A stretch of DNA of 64,000 bases. Origin: Sphingomonas sp. KR3-1 (GTDB lineage: Bacteria > Pseudomonadota > Alphaproteobacteria > Sphingomonadales > Sphingomonadaceae). Shown piece by piece: positions 9,147 through 17,152 of the stretch. The notes beneath the pieces were generated by a model. The model saw only the letters and a list, made by a program, of their open reading frames with translations, ran no database searches and was not told the origin of the DNA. Positions within the stretch are counted from its first letter, which is position 1; every line of letters starts with the position of its first letter. The translations under genes were made by a program, and so were the position numbers. The stretch is taken from positions 2,294,001-2,358,000 of the forward strand of contig NZ_JBDZDQ010000001.1 in the NCBI RefSeq assembly GCF_040049295.1, in the 5' to 3' direction.

Positions 9147-10625
9147 TCAAATCGCGTCCGGGCCTTCCTTGCCCGGGTGGTTCTTCAGCTCGTCGCCCAC
9201 CAGCGTCACCACGTGCAGCACGTTGGTCGAGCCCGGCGTCTTGAACGGCACGCCGGCGCACAGCACCACGCGGTCGCCCGAAGCGGCGATGTTGTGGCGC
9301 AGCGCCATCCGCTTCGACTTGGCGACCATCTCCTCGAACGAATCGACGTCGCGGGTGTGCACCGCGTGCACGCCCCACAGCAGGCCGAGCCGGCGCGCGG
9401 TCTCGATATGCGGGGTCAGCACCAGGATCGGCACTGCCGGCCGCTCGCGCGCGATGCGGCGCGCGGTCGAGCCCGAGCTGGTGAAGCAGGCGATGCCCGA
9501 GGCCGAAACCGTCTTGGCGATGTTCTTAGCCGCCTCGGCCAGCGCGTCGGCGGTGGTCGGATCGGGGCGCGTCACGGTGAAGTGGACGCGGTCGCCATGC
9601 GCGGGGTCGCGCTCCACGGCATCCGCGATCGAGTTCATCATCGCCACCGATTCGATCGGCCACTTGCCCGCGGCGCTCTCGGCCGAAAGCATGATCGCAT
9701 CGGCACCGTCATAGACCGCGGTGGCGACGTCCGAGACTTCGGCGCGCGTCGGCGACGGCGTCTCGATCATCGATTCGAGCATCTGGGTGGCGACGATCAC
9801 CGGGCGGCCCATGCGGCGCGCCGTCTCGACGATGCGCTTCTGCAGCGGCGGCACCGTCTGTGGCGGCAGCTCGACGCCCAGATCGCCGCGCGCGACCATC
9901 ACGCCGTCGCACTGCTCGACGATTTCGTCGAGCCGGGCGATTGCCGAGGGCTTCTCGATCTTGGCGAGTAGCGCCGCCTTGCCGCCGATCAGCCGGCGCG
10001 CCTCCATCAGGTCCTCGGGGCGCTGCACGAAGCTCAGCGCGATCCAGTCCGCGCCCTGCTCGACCGCGAAGGCCAGGTCGCTGCGGTCCTTCTCGGTCAG
10101 CGCGGCCATCGGCAGCACCATGTCGGGCACGTTCAGGCCCTTGTTGTTCGACAGCGTGCCGCCGACCTCGACGATCGTCGTCATCCGGTCGGGCGCGACC
10201 GAAACGAGACGCAGCACCAGCTTGCCGTCGTCGAGCAGCAGCCGCGCGCCTTCGTGCGCCGCCTCGAAGATCTCGCGGTGGGGCAGTTCGACGCGGGTCG
10301 AATCGCCCGGGGTCTTGTCGCGGTCGAGGATGAACTCATGGCCGGTGACCAGCTGCACCTTGCCGTCGGCGAACTTGCCGACGCGCAGCTTCGGCCCTTG
10401 CAGGTCGGCCAGGATCGTGGTCGGCCGGCCGTATTTCTTCTCCATGCCGCGAATCGCTTCGAACAGCGGCACCTTCGATGCCTGGTCGCCATGGCTCATG
10501 TTGATGCGGAACGCGTCGGCGCCCGCTTCATAGAGCTTGGCGATCATCTCGGGCGTGGCGCTCGCCGGGCCGAGCGTGGCGAGGATGCGCACCTTGCGCG
10601 TGCGGGGGCTGATGGCCTTCGTCAT
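9147..10625 (-). CDS. pyk: Pyruvate kinase
   Basis: Converts phosphoenolpyruvate and ADP to pyruvate and ATP, the last glycolytic step. The 492-residue protein has RKVRILATLGPAS at the N-terminus, FRINMSHGD (substrate and K+ site), ILADLQGPKLRVG, the ALSFVQRPEDL strand, the signature around the catalytic lysine LLAKIEKPSAI, VMVARGDLGVELP and IVATQMLESM, and the C-terminal regulatory domain. The ATG at 10625 gives the usual N-terminus. It is convergent with the HAD gene across a repeat and divergent from the DUF1244 gene. Confidence 0.97.
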   Translation of the reverse strand: MTKAISPRTRKVRILATLGPASATPEMIAKLYEAGADAFRINMSHGDQASKVPLFEAIRGMEKKYGRPTTILADLQGPKLRVGKFADGKVQLVTGHEFILDRDKTPGDSTRVELPHREIFEAAHEGARLLLDDGKLVLRLVSVAPDRMTTIVEVGGTLSNNKGLNVPDMVLPMAALTEKDRSDLAFAVEQGADWIALSFVQRPEDLMEARRLIGGKAALLAKIEKPSAIARLDEIVEQCDGVMVARGDLGVELPPQTVPPLQKRIVETARRMGRPVIVATQMLESMIETPSPTRAEVSDVATAVYDGADAIMLSAESAAGKWPIESVAMMNSIADAVERDPAHGDRVHFTVTRPDPTTADALAEAAKNIAKTVSASGIACFTSSGSTARRIARERPAVPILVLTPHIETARRLGLLWGVHAVHTRDVDSFEEMVAKSKRMALRHNIAASGDRVVLCAGVPFKTPGSTNVLHVVTLVGDELKNHPGKEGPDAI

Positions 10626-10699
10626 TTGTCTTATCCTCGGCTTGTGCCCCGGTGCCTCTAGCCTCATATCCCAGAGGATCAACCGTGGAGGTGTGATAA

Positions 10700-11074
10700 A
10701 TGGACGATCTCGATAAGCTGGATGACGCTGCAGCAGCCAAGGCGTTCCGCAGCCTCGTCCGCCATCTCCGCAAACGCACCGACGCGCAGAACATCGACCT
10801 GATGGGCCTTGCGGGCTTTTGCCGCAACTGCCTGGCCGACTGGATCGTCGAGGCCGACCCCACGCTCGACCGCGAAGAAGCGCGGCGGATCATCTACGAC
10901 ATGCCCTTCTCGCAGTGGAAGGAGAAGCACCAGGCCGAGGCGACGCCCGAGCAGATCACCCGCATGGAGCAGAGCCTCGCGCGCAACCACACGATCAACG
11001 ACGAGCTGGACGACGAGCTCGACGACAGCTTCCCGGCGAGCGACCCGCCGTCGATCACCCAGCCGGGGGGGTGA
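10700..11074 (+). CDS. DUF1244 family protein
   Basis: A 124-residue acidic, cytosolic protein. The core (residues ~12-95) matches DUF1244, with the conserved LMGLAGFCRNCLADW segment containing two cysteines and RRIIYDMPFSQWKEKHQ. After the core comes an acidic tail ending in DDSFPASDPPS, a motif often found at the ends of unrelated short alphaproteobacterial proteins. A strong ribosome-binding site (GGAGGTGTGATAA) precedes the ATG. The 3' end overlaps the convergent SGNH hydrolase gene by 20 bases. The family has no established function. Confidence 0.85.
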   Translation: MDDLDKLDDAAAAKAFRSLVRHLRKRTDAQNIDLMGLAGFCRNCLADWIVEADPTLDREEARRIIYDMPFSQWKEKHQAEATPEQITRMEQSLARNHTINDELDDELDDSFPASDPPSITQPGG

Positions 11075-11810
11075 GGATCGCGGGCGCGGGCTTTGCCTTC
11101 AGCGCCTTCGCCACTGCCTTGCGCCAGATGTCATAGCCCGCCCGCGTCATGTGCAGTCCGTCCTCGCGGAACAGCTCGGGGCGCGGCTTGCCGTCCGGCC
11201 CCAGCATCGCCGGCACGATATCGACATAGGTCAGCGCCGGATCGGTCGCGACATAGCCCAGCACCAGCGCATTGGTCGCGCGGATCTGCTCGATCAGCTT
11301 CCAGCGCGACAGGCTCGGCTTGATCGAGATGAACAGGATGCGCGTCCGGGGCAGCTTGGCGTGCACCTTGCTCACCAGCATCTGGAAATCGCCGGCCACC
11401 TGCTCGGGGCTGTGCCCGGCCTCCAGGTCATTGTCGCCGGCGTAGAAGACGATCGTCTTCGGCGCGTAGGGGATCACGATCCGGTCGAGATAGCGCACGC
11501 TGTCCGGGATGGTCGAGCCACCGAAGCCGCGGTTGAGCACCTTCATCCCCGGAAAGTCGTGCGCGACATCGGTCCACATCCGGATGCTCGAGCTGCCGAG
11601 GAACAGCACGCCGCCCTTGGCCGGGTGCGCCAGCGCGTCGCGCGCCTCGAACGCGGCGATCTCGGCGGCGAAGGGCTGCTTCTCGATCGGGGCCGGGGTG
11701 CGGGCCGGCACCCGCATCGTCGGCGGCAGCTGCACCGGCGGACGATTCTGGGCCTGGGCGGCGAGCGGAAGGGTCAGGGCGGCGAGGAGCAGCGGGAATC
11801 GGCGAAACAT
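11055..11810 (-). CDS. Secreted SGNH/GDSL-family hydrolase
   Basis: A 251-residue protein with a cleavable signal peptide (LLAALTLPLAAQAQ) and SGNH motifs: block I as FLGSSSIRMW (Ser nucleophile in GSSSI), block II glycine in NRGFGGSTI, block III asparagine in YAGDNDLEAG, and the DGLHMT block with the catalytic Asp and His. This pattern is that of periplasmic or secreted esterases and lipases acting on acyl groups, including carbohydrate acetyl esters. A proline-rich linker follows the signal peptide. Its last 20 bases overlap the convergent DUF1244 gene. Confidence 0.85.
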   Translation of the reverse strand: MFRRFPLLLAALTLPLAAQAQNRPPVQLPPTMRVPARTPAPIEKQPFAAEIAAFEARDALAHPAKGGVLFLGSSSIRMWTDVAHDFPGMKVLNRGFGGSTIPDSVRYLDRIVIPYAPKTIVFYAGDNDLEAGHSPEQVAGDFQMLVSKVHAKLPRTRILFISIKPSLSRWKLIEQIRATNALVLGYVATDPALTYVDIVPAMLGPDGKPRPELFREDGLHMTRAGYDIWRKAVAKALKAKPAPAILTPPAG

Positions 11811-11910
11811 CGCGCCGAAATAGTCGCAGCGCCCGCGCGTCGCAATTGAGTCTTGAGCGCAGGCCTCGGCTTCTCTAATCGCCCCGCTTCAATCTTCAGG
11901 AGCCATTTGC

Positions 11911-12150
11911 ATGTCCGACTCGATTTCCGCCGAACAGCTGCGCCTCTTCATCGAGCGCATCGAGCGGCTCGAGGAAGAGAAGAAGGGCATCGCCGACGAC
12001 ATCAAGGATGTCTACGCCGAGGCCAAGTCGACCGGCTTCGACGTGAAGACGATGCGCTCGATCGTGCGCCTGCGGAAGATGGAGAAGCACCACCGCGACG
12101 AGGCGGAAATGCTGCTCGAGACCTACAAGCAGGCACTCGGCCTGGGCTGA
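11911..12150 (+). CDS. gapR: GapR family DNA-binding protein (DUF2312)
   Basis: A 79-residue, mostly helical protein that matches DUF2312/GapR along its length: [35 protein letters not shown], then [13 protein letters not shown] and the C-terminal [15 protein letters not shown]. GapR in Caulobacter is a nucleoid-associated protein that clamps overtwisted DNA ahead of polymerases and supports replication and chromosome segregation. AGGAG lies ten bases before the ATG. It is monocistronic in appearance; a GC-rich hairpin without a clear U-tract follows at 12171-12190. Confidence 0.93.
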   Translation: MSDSISAEQLRLFIERIERLEEEKKGIADDIKDVYAEAKSTGFDVKTMRSIVRLRKMEKHHRDEAEMLLETYKQALGLG

Positions 12151-12236
12151 TCCGGGGCTGATCCGAATGCCGGGGGGCATTGCGCCCCCCGCAATGGCTG
12201 GCCTACAGACGCGCACCAGTTTCAGACGAGAGCGCA

Positions 12237-12980
12237 ATGGCAGGCCATTCCAAATTCAAGAACATCATGCACCGCAAGGGCGCGCAGGATAAGAAGCGCT
12301 CGGGCATGTTCTCCAAGCTCAGCCGCGAAATCACCGTCGCGGCGAAGATGGGCTTGCCCGATCCCGACATGAACCCGCGCCTGCGCGCCGCGATCAACGC
12401 GGCCAAGGCGCAGTCGATGCCCAAGGACAATATCCAGCGCGCCGTCGACAAGGCGAGCAAGGGCGACACCGAGAATTACGAAGAGATCCGCTACGAGGGC
12501 TTCGGCCCGGCCGGCGTGTCGCTGATCATCGAGGCGCTGACCGACAACCGCAACCGCACCGCGACGAACGTGCGCACCGCGGTCTCCAAGAACGGCGGCA
12601 ATCTCGGCGCGAGCGGCTCGGTCAGCCACGGCTTCGACCGGATGGGCCTGATCAACTATCCCGCCAAGGCCGGCGACGCCGAGAAGGTGTTCGAAGCCGC
12701 GCTCGAAGCCGGCGCCGAGGACGTGACCAGCACCGAGGAAGGCCACGAGATCTGGACCGCGCAGGGCGACCTCCACGAAGTCGCCAAGGCATTGGAGCCG
12801 GTGCTCGGCGAGGCCGAAGGCGCCAAGCTCGCCTGGCGCCCGCAGACCATGGTCGAAGTCGGCGAGGAAGATGCCGCCAAGCTGTTCAAGCTGATCGACG
12901 CGCTCGACGACGACGACGACGTCCAGACCGTCTGGGGCAATTACGAAGTCTCGGACGAGGTCATGGAGAAGCTGGGCTGA
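12237..12980 (+). CDS. yebC: YebC/PmpR family DNA-binding protein (probable transcription/translation regulator)
   Basis: A 247-residue protein with the family hallmarks: [32 protein letters not shown], the [19 protein letters not shown] core, and the acidic [14 protein letters not shown] segment near the C-terminus. YebC members have been described as transcription regulators and, more recently, as helping ribosomes through difficult sequences. In proteobacteria the gene commonly stands next to ruvC, as here. The start is the ATG at 12237; an upstream in-frame ATG lacks conservation. Confidence 0.95.
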   Translation: MAGHSKFKNIMHRKGAQDKKRSGMFSKLSREITVAAKMGLPDPDMNPRLRAAINAAKAQSMPKDNIQRAVDKASKGDTENYEEIRYEGFGPAGVSLIIEALTDNRNRTATNVRTAVSKNGGNLGASGSVSHGFDRMGLINYPAKAGDAEKVFEAALEAGAEDVTSTEEGHEIWTAQGDLHEVAKALEPVLGEAEGAKLAWRPQTMVEVGEEDAAKLFKLIDALDDDDDVQTVWGNYEVSDEVMEKLG

Positions 12981-12989
12981 GCCAGTAAA

Positions 12990-13082
12990 GAACCCTCCCC
13001 CTCGGGAGTTGCAGGTCGATCATGCCCCCGGCATGATCTGAGCGATGCGGGGCATCGGTCACCTGCAACTGGGTTGGGGTGG
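12990..13082. repeat. Palindromic repeat left of the DUF559 gene
   Basis: AACCCTCCCCCTCGGG is followed by nested inverted repeats: AGTTGCAGGT (13007-13016) pairs with ACCTGCAACT (13061-13070), enclosing GATCATGCC/GGCATGATC and GATGCGGGGCATC hairpins, and then GGGTTGGGGTGGGG. The last segment is the inverse of CCCCACCCCAACCC found after the gene, so the DUF559 frame is bracketed by related sequences. Confidence 0.75.
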
Positions 13083-13086
13083 GGCA

Positions 13087-13563
13087 GTGCCGACAGAGAA
13101 AGAGCTTCTCGAAAGAGCCCATCAAATGCGCCGCACCCCGACCGAATTTGAGGTGCGAGTCTGGCGCCACCTCTCCAATTCGCAGCTCGGACACAAATTC
13201 CGCCGCCGGCATGTGATCTTCCCGTACATCTGCGACTTCTTCTGCCCGTCGAAAGGGTTGGTCGTGGAGATCGACGGCGACACCCACGACGCACCATATG
13301 ACGAACGCCGTGACGCACGGCTCGTCGCCAAGGGATTCGAGACGCTGCGTTTCACCAATCACGAGGTTTGGGGCAATCTGGGTGGAATCGTCTTGACGAT
13401 CGCAAGCGCACTCCGGGCTCGGCCGGATCGCTGGTCCGGCATGCCCCACCCCAACCCCTCCCCCGAGGGGGAGGGGCTAAGCGCGCCTCAATCCAAGCCC
13501 CTCCCCTTCAGGGGAGGGGTTGGGGTGGGGCCTATCCCGAATCCCGAAGGCCCGACGAAATGA
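13087..13563 (+). CDS. DUF559 endonuclease-like protein
   Basis: About 158 residues. The first 105 match the DUF559/Vsr-like restriction-endonuclease fold: a [20 protein letters not shown] helix, [17 protein letters not shown], then [10 protein letters not shown] (the E-x-D-type active-site strand) and [17 protein letters not shown]. From about residue 115 the frame runs through a palindromic repeat giving [12 protein letters not shown] and [13 protein letters not shown], so the tail is repeat-derived. The GTG at 13087 is chosen; an ATG at 13045 would start inside the left repeat. The stop overlaps the ruvC ATG. Composition is a little less GC-rich than neighbours. Confidence 0.75.
   Translation: MPTEKELLERAHQMRRTPTEFEVRVWRHLSNSQLGHKFRRRHVIFPYICDFFCPSKGLVVEIDGDTHDAPYDERRDARLVAKGFETLRFTNHEVWGNLGGIVLTIASALRARPDRWSGMPHPNPSPEGEGLSAPQSKPLPFRGGVGVGPIPNPEGPTK
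13441..13533. repeat. Palindromic repeat within the 3' end of the DUF559 gene
   Basis: GCCCCACCCCAACCCCTCCC (starting 13442) and GGGAGGGGTTGGGGTGGGGC (ending about 13532) form long inverted arms around two shorter hairpins (CCCCGAGGGG-type and CCCCTTCAGGGG-type). The unit lies inside the last 40 codons of the DUF559 frame and just before ruvC. Confidence 0.8.
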
Positions 13564-14048
13564 TCATCCTCGGCCTCGATCCCGGCCTCGGCACCACCGG
13601 CTGGGGGCTGATCCGTGCCGAGGGCAACCGCCTGTCGCACCTCGCCAACGGCAAGCTGAAGACCGACACCAAGGCACCGCTGCCGCGCCGGCTCGCGCAC
13701 CTGGATAGCATGCTCGCCGCGCTGATCGCCGATCATGCGCCACAGGCCGCCGCGGTCGAGGAGGTGTTCGTCAATTCCAACGCCCAGTCGACGCTCAAGC
13801 TGGGCCAGGCACGCGGCGTGGTGCTGTGCGCCGCAGCGCGCACCGGCATCGATGTCGGCGAATACAAGCCGAGCACGGTCAAGAAATCGGTCGTCGGCGT
13901 CGGCAATGCCGAGAAGGAGCAGGTCCATGCGATGGTCTCGCGGCTGCTCCCCGGCGTGAAGATCGACGGGCCCGACGCTGCCGACGCGCTCGCGGTGGCG
14001 ATCTGCCACGCGCACCATCTCGCCAGCGCGCGGCTGGGGCTGCGCTAG
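13560..14048 (+). CDS. ruvC: Crossover junction endodeoxyribonuclease RuvC
   Basis: RuvC resolves Holliday junctions in recombinational repair, working with RuvAB. The 162-residue product begins [16 protein letters not shown], with catalytic Asp7; the second acid is in [10 protein letters not shown] and the final pair in [17 protein letters not shown]. It lacks nothing expected for the family. The ATG overlaps the DUF559 stop codon, and a GAAGG sequence nine bases upstream can serve as ribosome-binding site. Unlike many relatives it is not followed by ruvA: two opposite-strand membrane protein genes intervene. The 3' end overlaps the convergent gene by four bases. Confidence 0.96.
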   Translation: MIILGLDPGLGTTGWGLIRAEGNRLSHLANGKLKTDTKAPLPRRLAHLDSMLAALIADHAPQAAAVEEVFVNSNAQSTLKLGQARGVVLCAAARTGIDVGEYKPSTVKKSVVGVGNAEKEQVHAMVSRLLPGVKIDGPDAADALAVAICHAHHLASARLGLR

Positions 14049-14491
14049 GCGGCGAGCGCGAACGCCCTTCCGTCCTCGTCGTCGTTGGCAGCCGCGCGTT
14101 CCACCGGCCGCGTCCGCCGGGCCCGCTTCGCGCGCTGCCCCAGCGGCAGCCGCGCCGCGATCCAGTGCCGCACCGCGCCGAGCCTGAGCGTCGATGCCGC
14201 CATCAGCCCCACCGCGATCGCATCGACCAGCGCACTGACCTCGAACATCGAGATCCAGCCGGCGAGCTCGGGCATCGCCATGGTGAACAGCCTGAGGCCG
14301 TCCTCCTCGAGGAACCAGAAGCACAGCAGCCCGAGCACGCCGAGCAGCGTCCAGGTGATCACCGCGCCGCGATGGATCCGCGCCAGCCGCGCCGCCGGCC
14401 ACTCGACCAGCATGCGGCGCAGCAGCCGCCCTGTCGGCGTGCCCCCGGCGAGCAGCAGCGCGAACCACAATCCCAGAAGTGCCACGAGCAT
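14045..14491 (-). CDS. Hypothetical membrane protein
   Basis: A 148-residue protein that I do not recognise. Hydrophobic segments at residues ~1-18, 42-62 and 85-105 suggest three membrane passes, followed by a basic, probably cytosolic tail ([22 protein letters not shown]). Codon bias is like that of the surrounding genes. It is followed on the same strand, 58 bases upstream, by another membrane protein gene, and the pair separates ruvC from ruvA. No functional motif is visible. Confidence 0.6.
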   Translation of the reverse strand: MLVALLGLWFALLLAGGTPTGRLLRRMLVEWPAARLARIHRGAVITWTLLGVLGLLCFWFLEEDGLRLFTMAMPELAGWISMFEVSALVDAIAVGLMAASTLRLGAVRHWIAARLPLGQRAKRARRTRPVERAAANDDEDGRAFALAA

Positions 14492-14549
14492 CGATCGTCC
14501 CCCATTCCCTTGCAGGGCAGATGGGAAGGCCGCGCGGCTTGCGCCAGAG

Positions 14550-14969
14550 CTATTCGAAGATCGCCGCCGCCTCGCCGGTGTCGAACTGCCCGCGACGCAG
14601 CGCCAGCGCGCCCCGCAGGCCGGTGATCAGGCCGATGAGCAGCACAGTGTCGATGATGATCACGGGAATGCTGAACGTGGCGATCTTCGGCAGCAGATCG
14701 ATCAGGAGCAGCAGCGCGGCGACCGATCCCCACACCAGCCCGCGCCCCGCGCGCAGGCGGAAGCCCGCCGCCAGGAAAACCACCAGCTCGACGACCACCG
14801 GGCCCAGGACGAGCGCCGTCGCCGCCGGGCTCGACGTCCCGAACGCGACCAGCAGCATCGCCAGGCCAAAGGCCGTCAGCGCCGCCGCCACGAAGCCGGC
14901 ATAGCCGCCCAGCTGCGCCGCACCCATCGCACCGTCCTCGGTGGTCAGGTCCACATTCCAGAACGCCAT
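14550..14969 (-). CDS. Hypothetical four-helix membrane protein
   Basis: A 139-residue protein of unknown function with about four hydrophobic helices (residues ~22-42, 48-70, 78-95 and 98-118). It begins MAFWNVDLTTEDGAMG with no signal peptide. Charged residues are few and confined to loops, and no catalytic motif is visible. It may be co-transcribed with the membrane protein gene downstream of it. On its own strand a CGATGTAGGAAAGCG sequence occurs about 90 bases before its start; the same core recurs elsewhere in the window. Confidence 0.6.
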   Translation of the reverse strand: MAFWNVDLTTEDGAMGAAQLGGYAGFVAAALTAFGLAMLLVAFGTSSPAATALVLGPVVVELVVFLAAGFRLRAGRGLVWGSVAALLLLIDLLPKIATFSIPVIIIDTVLLIGLITGLRGALALRRGQFDTGEAAAIFE

Positions 14970-15146
14970 ATCGATTTCCCCCTTCTTGCCGCCCCCAGGC
15001 CAGCCCCGGCGAGGCTAGCACAGGATCGCGCGCTGTCGATGGCCCGGCGTTTTCGCTTTCCTACATCGGCATGTTCCGCTTATGTACCAGGCGTGACTCT
15101 GCGCTCTTCCCGCCCGCCGATCCTGCGTCTCCCGCGCACGTGGGGA

Positions 15147-15188
15147 GATTCAAGCGATTCAACATTTTCGTTCAACCGCACGGTTGAA
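15147..15188 (+). promoter_or_regulatory. Paired GANTC motif and TTCAACCG palindrome upstream of ruvA
   Basis: Two GATTC sites nine bases apart (15147 and 15156) are followed by AACATTTTCG and then by the palindrome TTCAACCG-CA-CGGTTGAA (15171-15188), 17 bases before the ruvA ATG. The first half recurs before typA (22 of 24 bases identical) and the whole layout recurs inverted at 57993-58033. Reading it as a methylation-sensitive or repressor site is an inference. Confidence 0.55.
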
Positions 15189-15205
15189 TGTCGGGAGCAA
15201 CGGGC

Positions 15206-15802
15206 ATGATCGCGCACCTGAAGGGCCGGCTCGCGGCGACCGGCATCGATCATGTCGTGATCGACGTGAACGGCGTCGGCTATCTCGCCGGCGCCTCGGC
15301 GCGGACGATCACTGCGCTCGGCGCGCTCGGCGAGGCCGTCACGCTGCATACGGAGATGCTGGTCAGCGAGGATTCGATCCGGCTGATGGGCTTCGCCACG
15401 GCGAGCGAGCGGGACTGGTTCAAGCTCCTCACCAGCGTGCAGGGCGTCGGCGCCAAGGTGGCGCTGGCGATCCTTTCGATCCTCTCGCCCGACGAAGTGC
15501 AGACCGCGGTCGCCCGCGCCGATTCGGCGATGATTGCCCGCGCCAATGGCGTCGGCCCCAAGCTCGCCCAGCGCATCGTCAACGAGTTGAAGGACAAGGC
15601 CGGCGGCGTGGCGCTCGGCGCTCCCGGCTCCGGTGCGGCGCCCGTCGGCGGCGCGGCGCAGGACGCGGTCTCGGCGATGCTCAACCTCGGCTTCAAGCCG
15701 GCCGAGGCATCGAGCGCCGTGGGCGCCGCCGCCGACGAGCTGGGCAGCGGCGCGACGCTCGACGCGCTGGTGCGCCTCGCACTGCGCAAGGCGGCGAAGT
15801 GA
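15206..15802 (+). CDS. ruvA: Holliday junction branch migration protein RuvA
   Basis: RuvA binds four-way junctions and loads the RuvB motor. The 198-residue protein has the N-terminal OB-like domain ([19 protein letters not shown]), the helix-hairpin-helix domain ([20 protein letters not shown] and [16 protein letters not shown], the two GVG/K hairpins that contact DNA) and the C-terminal RuvB-contacting domain ([15 protein letters not shown]). The ATG at 15206 follows a GGGAGC site. The stop codon overlaps the GTG of the next gene (GTGA). Confidence 0.96.
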   Translation: MIAHLKGRLAATGIDHVVIDVNGVGYLAGASARTITALGALGEAVTLHTEMLVSEDSIRLMGFATASERDWFKLLTSVQGVGAKVALAILSILSPDEVQTAVARADSAMIARANGVGPKLAQRIVNELKDKAGGVALGAPGSGAAPVGGAAQDAVSAMLNLGFKPAEASSAVGAAADELGSGATLDALVRLALRKAAK

Positions 15803-16194
15803 CGCGCACCGCCAGCTGCCGCTGCGGCCAGCTCCAGGCCGCCTGCGCGGGCGAGCCCGTCCGCGTCTCGGTCTGCCACTGCCTCGAGTGCAAGCGGCGC
15901 AGCGGCTCGGCCTTTGCCGCGCAGGCGCGCTTCCCGGTGGAGCGCGTGACCTTTACCGGCAATTCGACGCGCTGGGACTATACCGGAGAGAGCGGCGACT
16001 CGGCCGAATTCCATTTCTGCCCGGTCTGCGGGAGCCAGGTCTGGTATCGCAGCGCCGGGCTGCCCGATCTGATCGCCATCCCCATCGGCGCCTTTGCCGA
16101 TCCCGCGTTCCCGCCGCCCGTCTATTCGGTGTACGAGGAGCGCAAGCATGGCTGGGTGGAGATCACCAGCGACGGGACCGAGCATTTTGCCTGA
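15799..16194 (+). CDS. GFA family zinc-binding protein
   Basis: A 131-residue protein with the zinc pattern of the glutathione-dependent formaldehyde-activating (Gfa/CENP-V) family: [16 protein letters not shown] and [12 protein letters not shown]. Despite the family name, most members are not proven to act on formaldehyde, so only the fold is claimed. Translation begins at a GTG overlapping the ruvA stop by four bases, so it is coupled to ruvA although no link to recombination is known. The convergent dehydrogenase gene ends seven bases away. Confidence 0.87.
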   Translation: MTRTASCRCGQLQAACAGEPVRVSVCHCLECKRRSGSAFAAQARFPVERVTFTGNSTRWDYTGESGDSAEFHFCPVCGSQVWYRSAGLPDLIAIPIGAFADPAFPPPVYSVYEERKHGWVEITSDGTEHFA

Positions 16195-16201
16195 GCGCGG
16201 C

Positions 16202-17107
16202 TCAGCGCAGCGGCGTCACCAGCGGCCGGCCGGCGAAATGCGCGTCGAGATTGGCGAGCACCAGCTCGCGCATCGCGGTGCGCCCCTCCTCGGTGGCGCT
16301 GCCCTGGTGCGGCGCGAGCACCACCTGGTCCATCGCCTTGAGCGCCTCGGGCACCTGCGGCTCCTCGGCGAACACGTCGAGCCCGGCGCCGGCGACGCGG
16401 CCCTCGGCCAGCGCGGCGATCAGCGCGTCCTGGTCTACCAGGCTGCCGCGGGCGATGTTGATCAGCACGCCGTCGGTGCCGAGCCGCTCCAGGACCGCGG
16501 CATCGACGATGCGGTCGGTCTCCGCCCCGCCCGGCGCCGCCAGGATCAGCACGTCGCTCGCATCGGCCAGCGCGGCGATCTCGGGCACGAAGGTCCAGGG
16601 CACCGGCTTCTCGGTGCGGGCGCTGTAGAGCAGTTCGCTGGCAAAGGGCGCGGCCCGCAGCGCGATGGCGTGGCCGATCTGGCCGAGCCCGAAAATGCCG
16701 ATCCGGCGCCCGCTGGCCCGCCGGCCGAGCGGCGCGGCCCAGCCGCCGCGGCGCACGAGCGCATCGTTGGCGGCGATGCGGCGCTGCACCGCCAGCATCA
16801 GCGCGATCGCCTGGTCGGCGACGTCCTCGGTCAGCACGCCGGGCGTCGTGGTCACGCGCACGCCGCGTGCCTCGAGCGCCGCCAGGTCGAGCCGGTCATG
16901 CCCGACGCCGTGGATCGCCACGATCTCGAGCGCCGGCAGCTGGTCGAGCAGCGCGCGGCCCACCTTCGCCATCCCGCCGCCGACCACGGCGCGGATGCCG
17001 GGCATCGGCGCCTCGTGCAGCGTGAAGCGCTCGGCCAGCGCCATGCGCAGCGGGGCGGGGATATTGGTTACGATCAGCAGGTCGGGGCGCAGGTCGGGGC
17101 TTGGCAT
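16202..17107 (-). CDS. D-isomer 2-hydroxyacid dehydrogenase (glyoxylate/hydroxypyruvate reductase-like)
   Basis: A 301-residue NAD(P)-dependent enzyme. Motifs: the Rossmann GIFGLGQIGHAIALRA near residue 137, the IHGVGHDRLDL and VLTEDVADQAIALML segments that contact substrate, LINIARGSLVDQDAL with the catalytic Arg, GLDVFAEEP with the Glu, and VLAPHQGSAT with the catalytic His. This set is typical of hydroxypyruvate/glyoxylate reductases in the family, but the exact 2-keto acid is not determined by sequence. It interrupts the ruvA-ruvB stretch on the opposite strand. Confidence 0.9.
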   Translation of the reverse strand: MPSPDLRPDLLIVTNIPAPLRMALAERFTLHEAPMPGIRAVVGGGMAKVGRALLDQLPALEIVAIHGVGHDRLDLAALEARGVRVTTTPGVLTEDVADQAIALMLAVQRRIAANDALVRRGGWAAPLGRRASGRRIGIFGLGQIGHAIALRAAPFASELLYSARTEKPVPWTFVPEIAALADASDVLILAAPGGAETDRIVDAAVLERLGTDGVLINIARGSLVDQDALIAALAEGRVAGAGLDVFAEEPQVPEALKAMDQVVLAPHQGSATEEGRTAMRELVLANLDAHFAGRPLVTPLR

Positions 17108-17152
17108 GATGTCGCCCTAGCTCCGCCGCCACGGGCAGGATAGGGCAGGGCC

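Noticed and set aside
12171..12190. GGGGGGCATTGCGCCCCCC hairpin after gapR as a terminator
   Set aside because: A good stem but no T-tract on either strand, so I do not call it a terminator.
13045..13086. ATG at 13045 as the start of the DUF559 protein
   Set aside because: It lies within the left palindromic repeat and adds 14 residues not expected in DUF559; GTG at 13087 directly precedes the conserved domain.
15147..15188. Motif before ruvA as a classical LexA box
   Set aside because: The repeated TTCAAC units are 13 bases apart, not the 11-base GTTC-N7-GTTC arrangement; only the 59014-59028 site fits that consensus.
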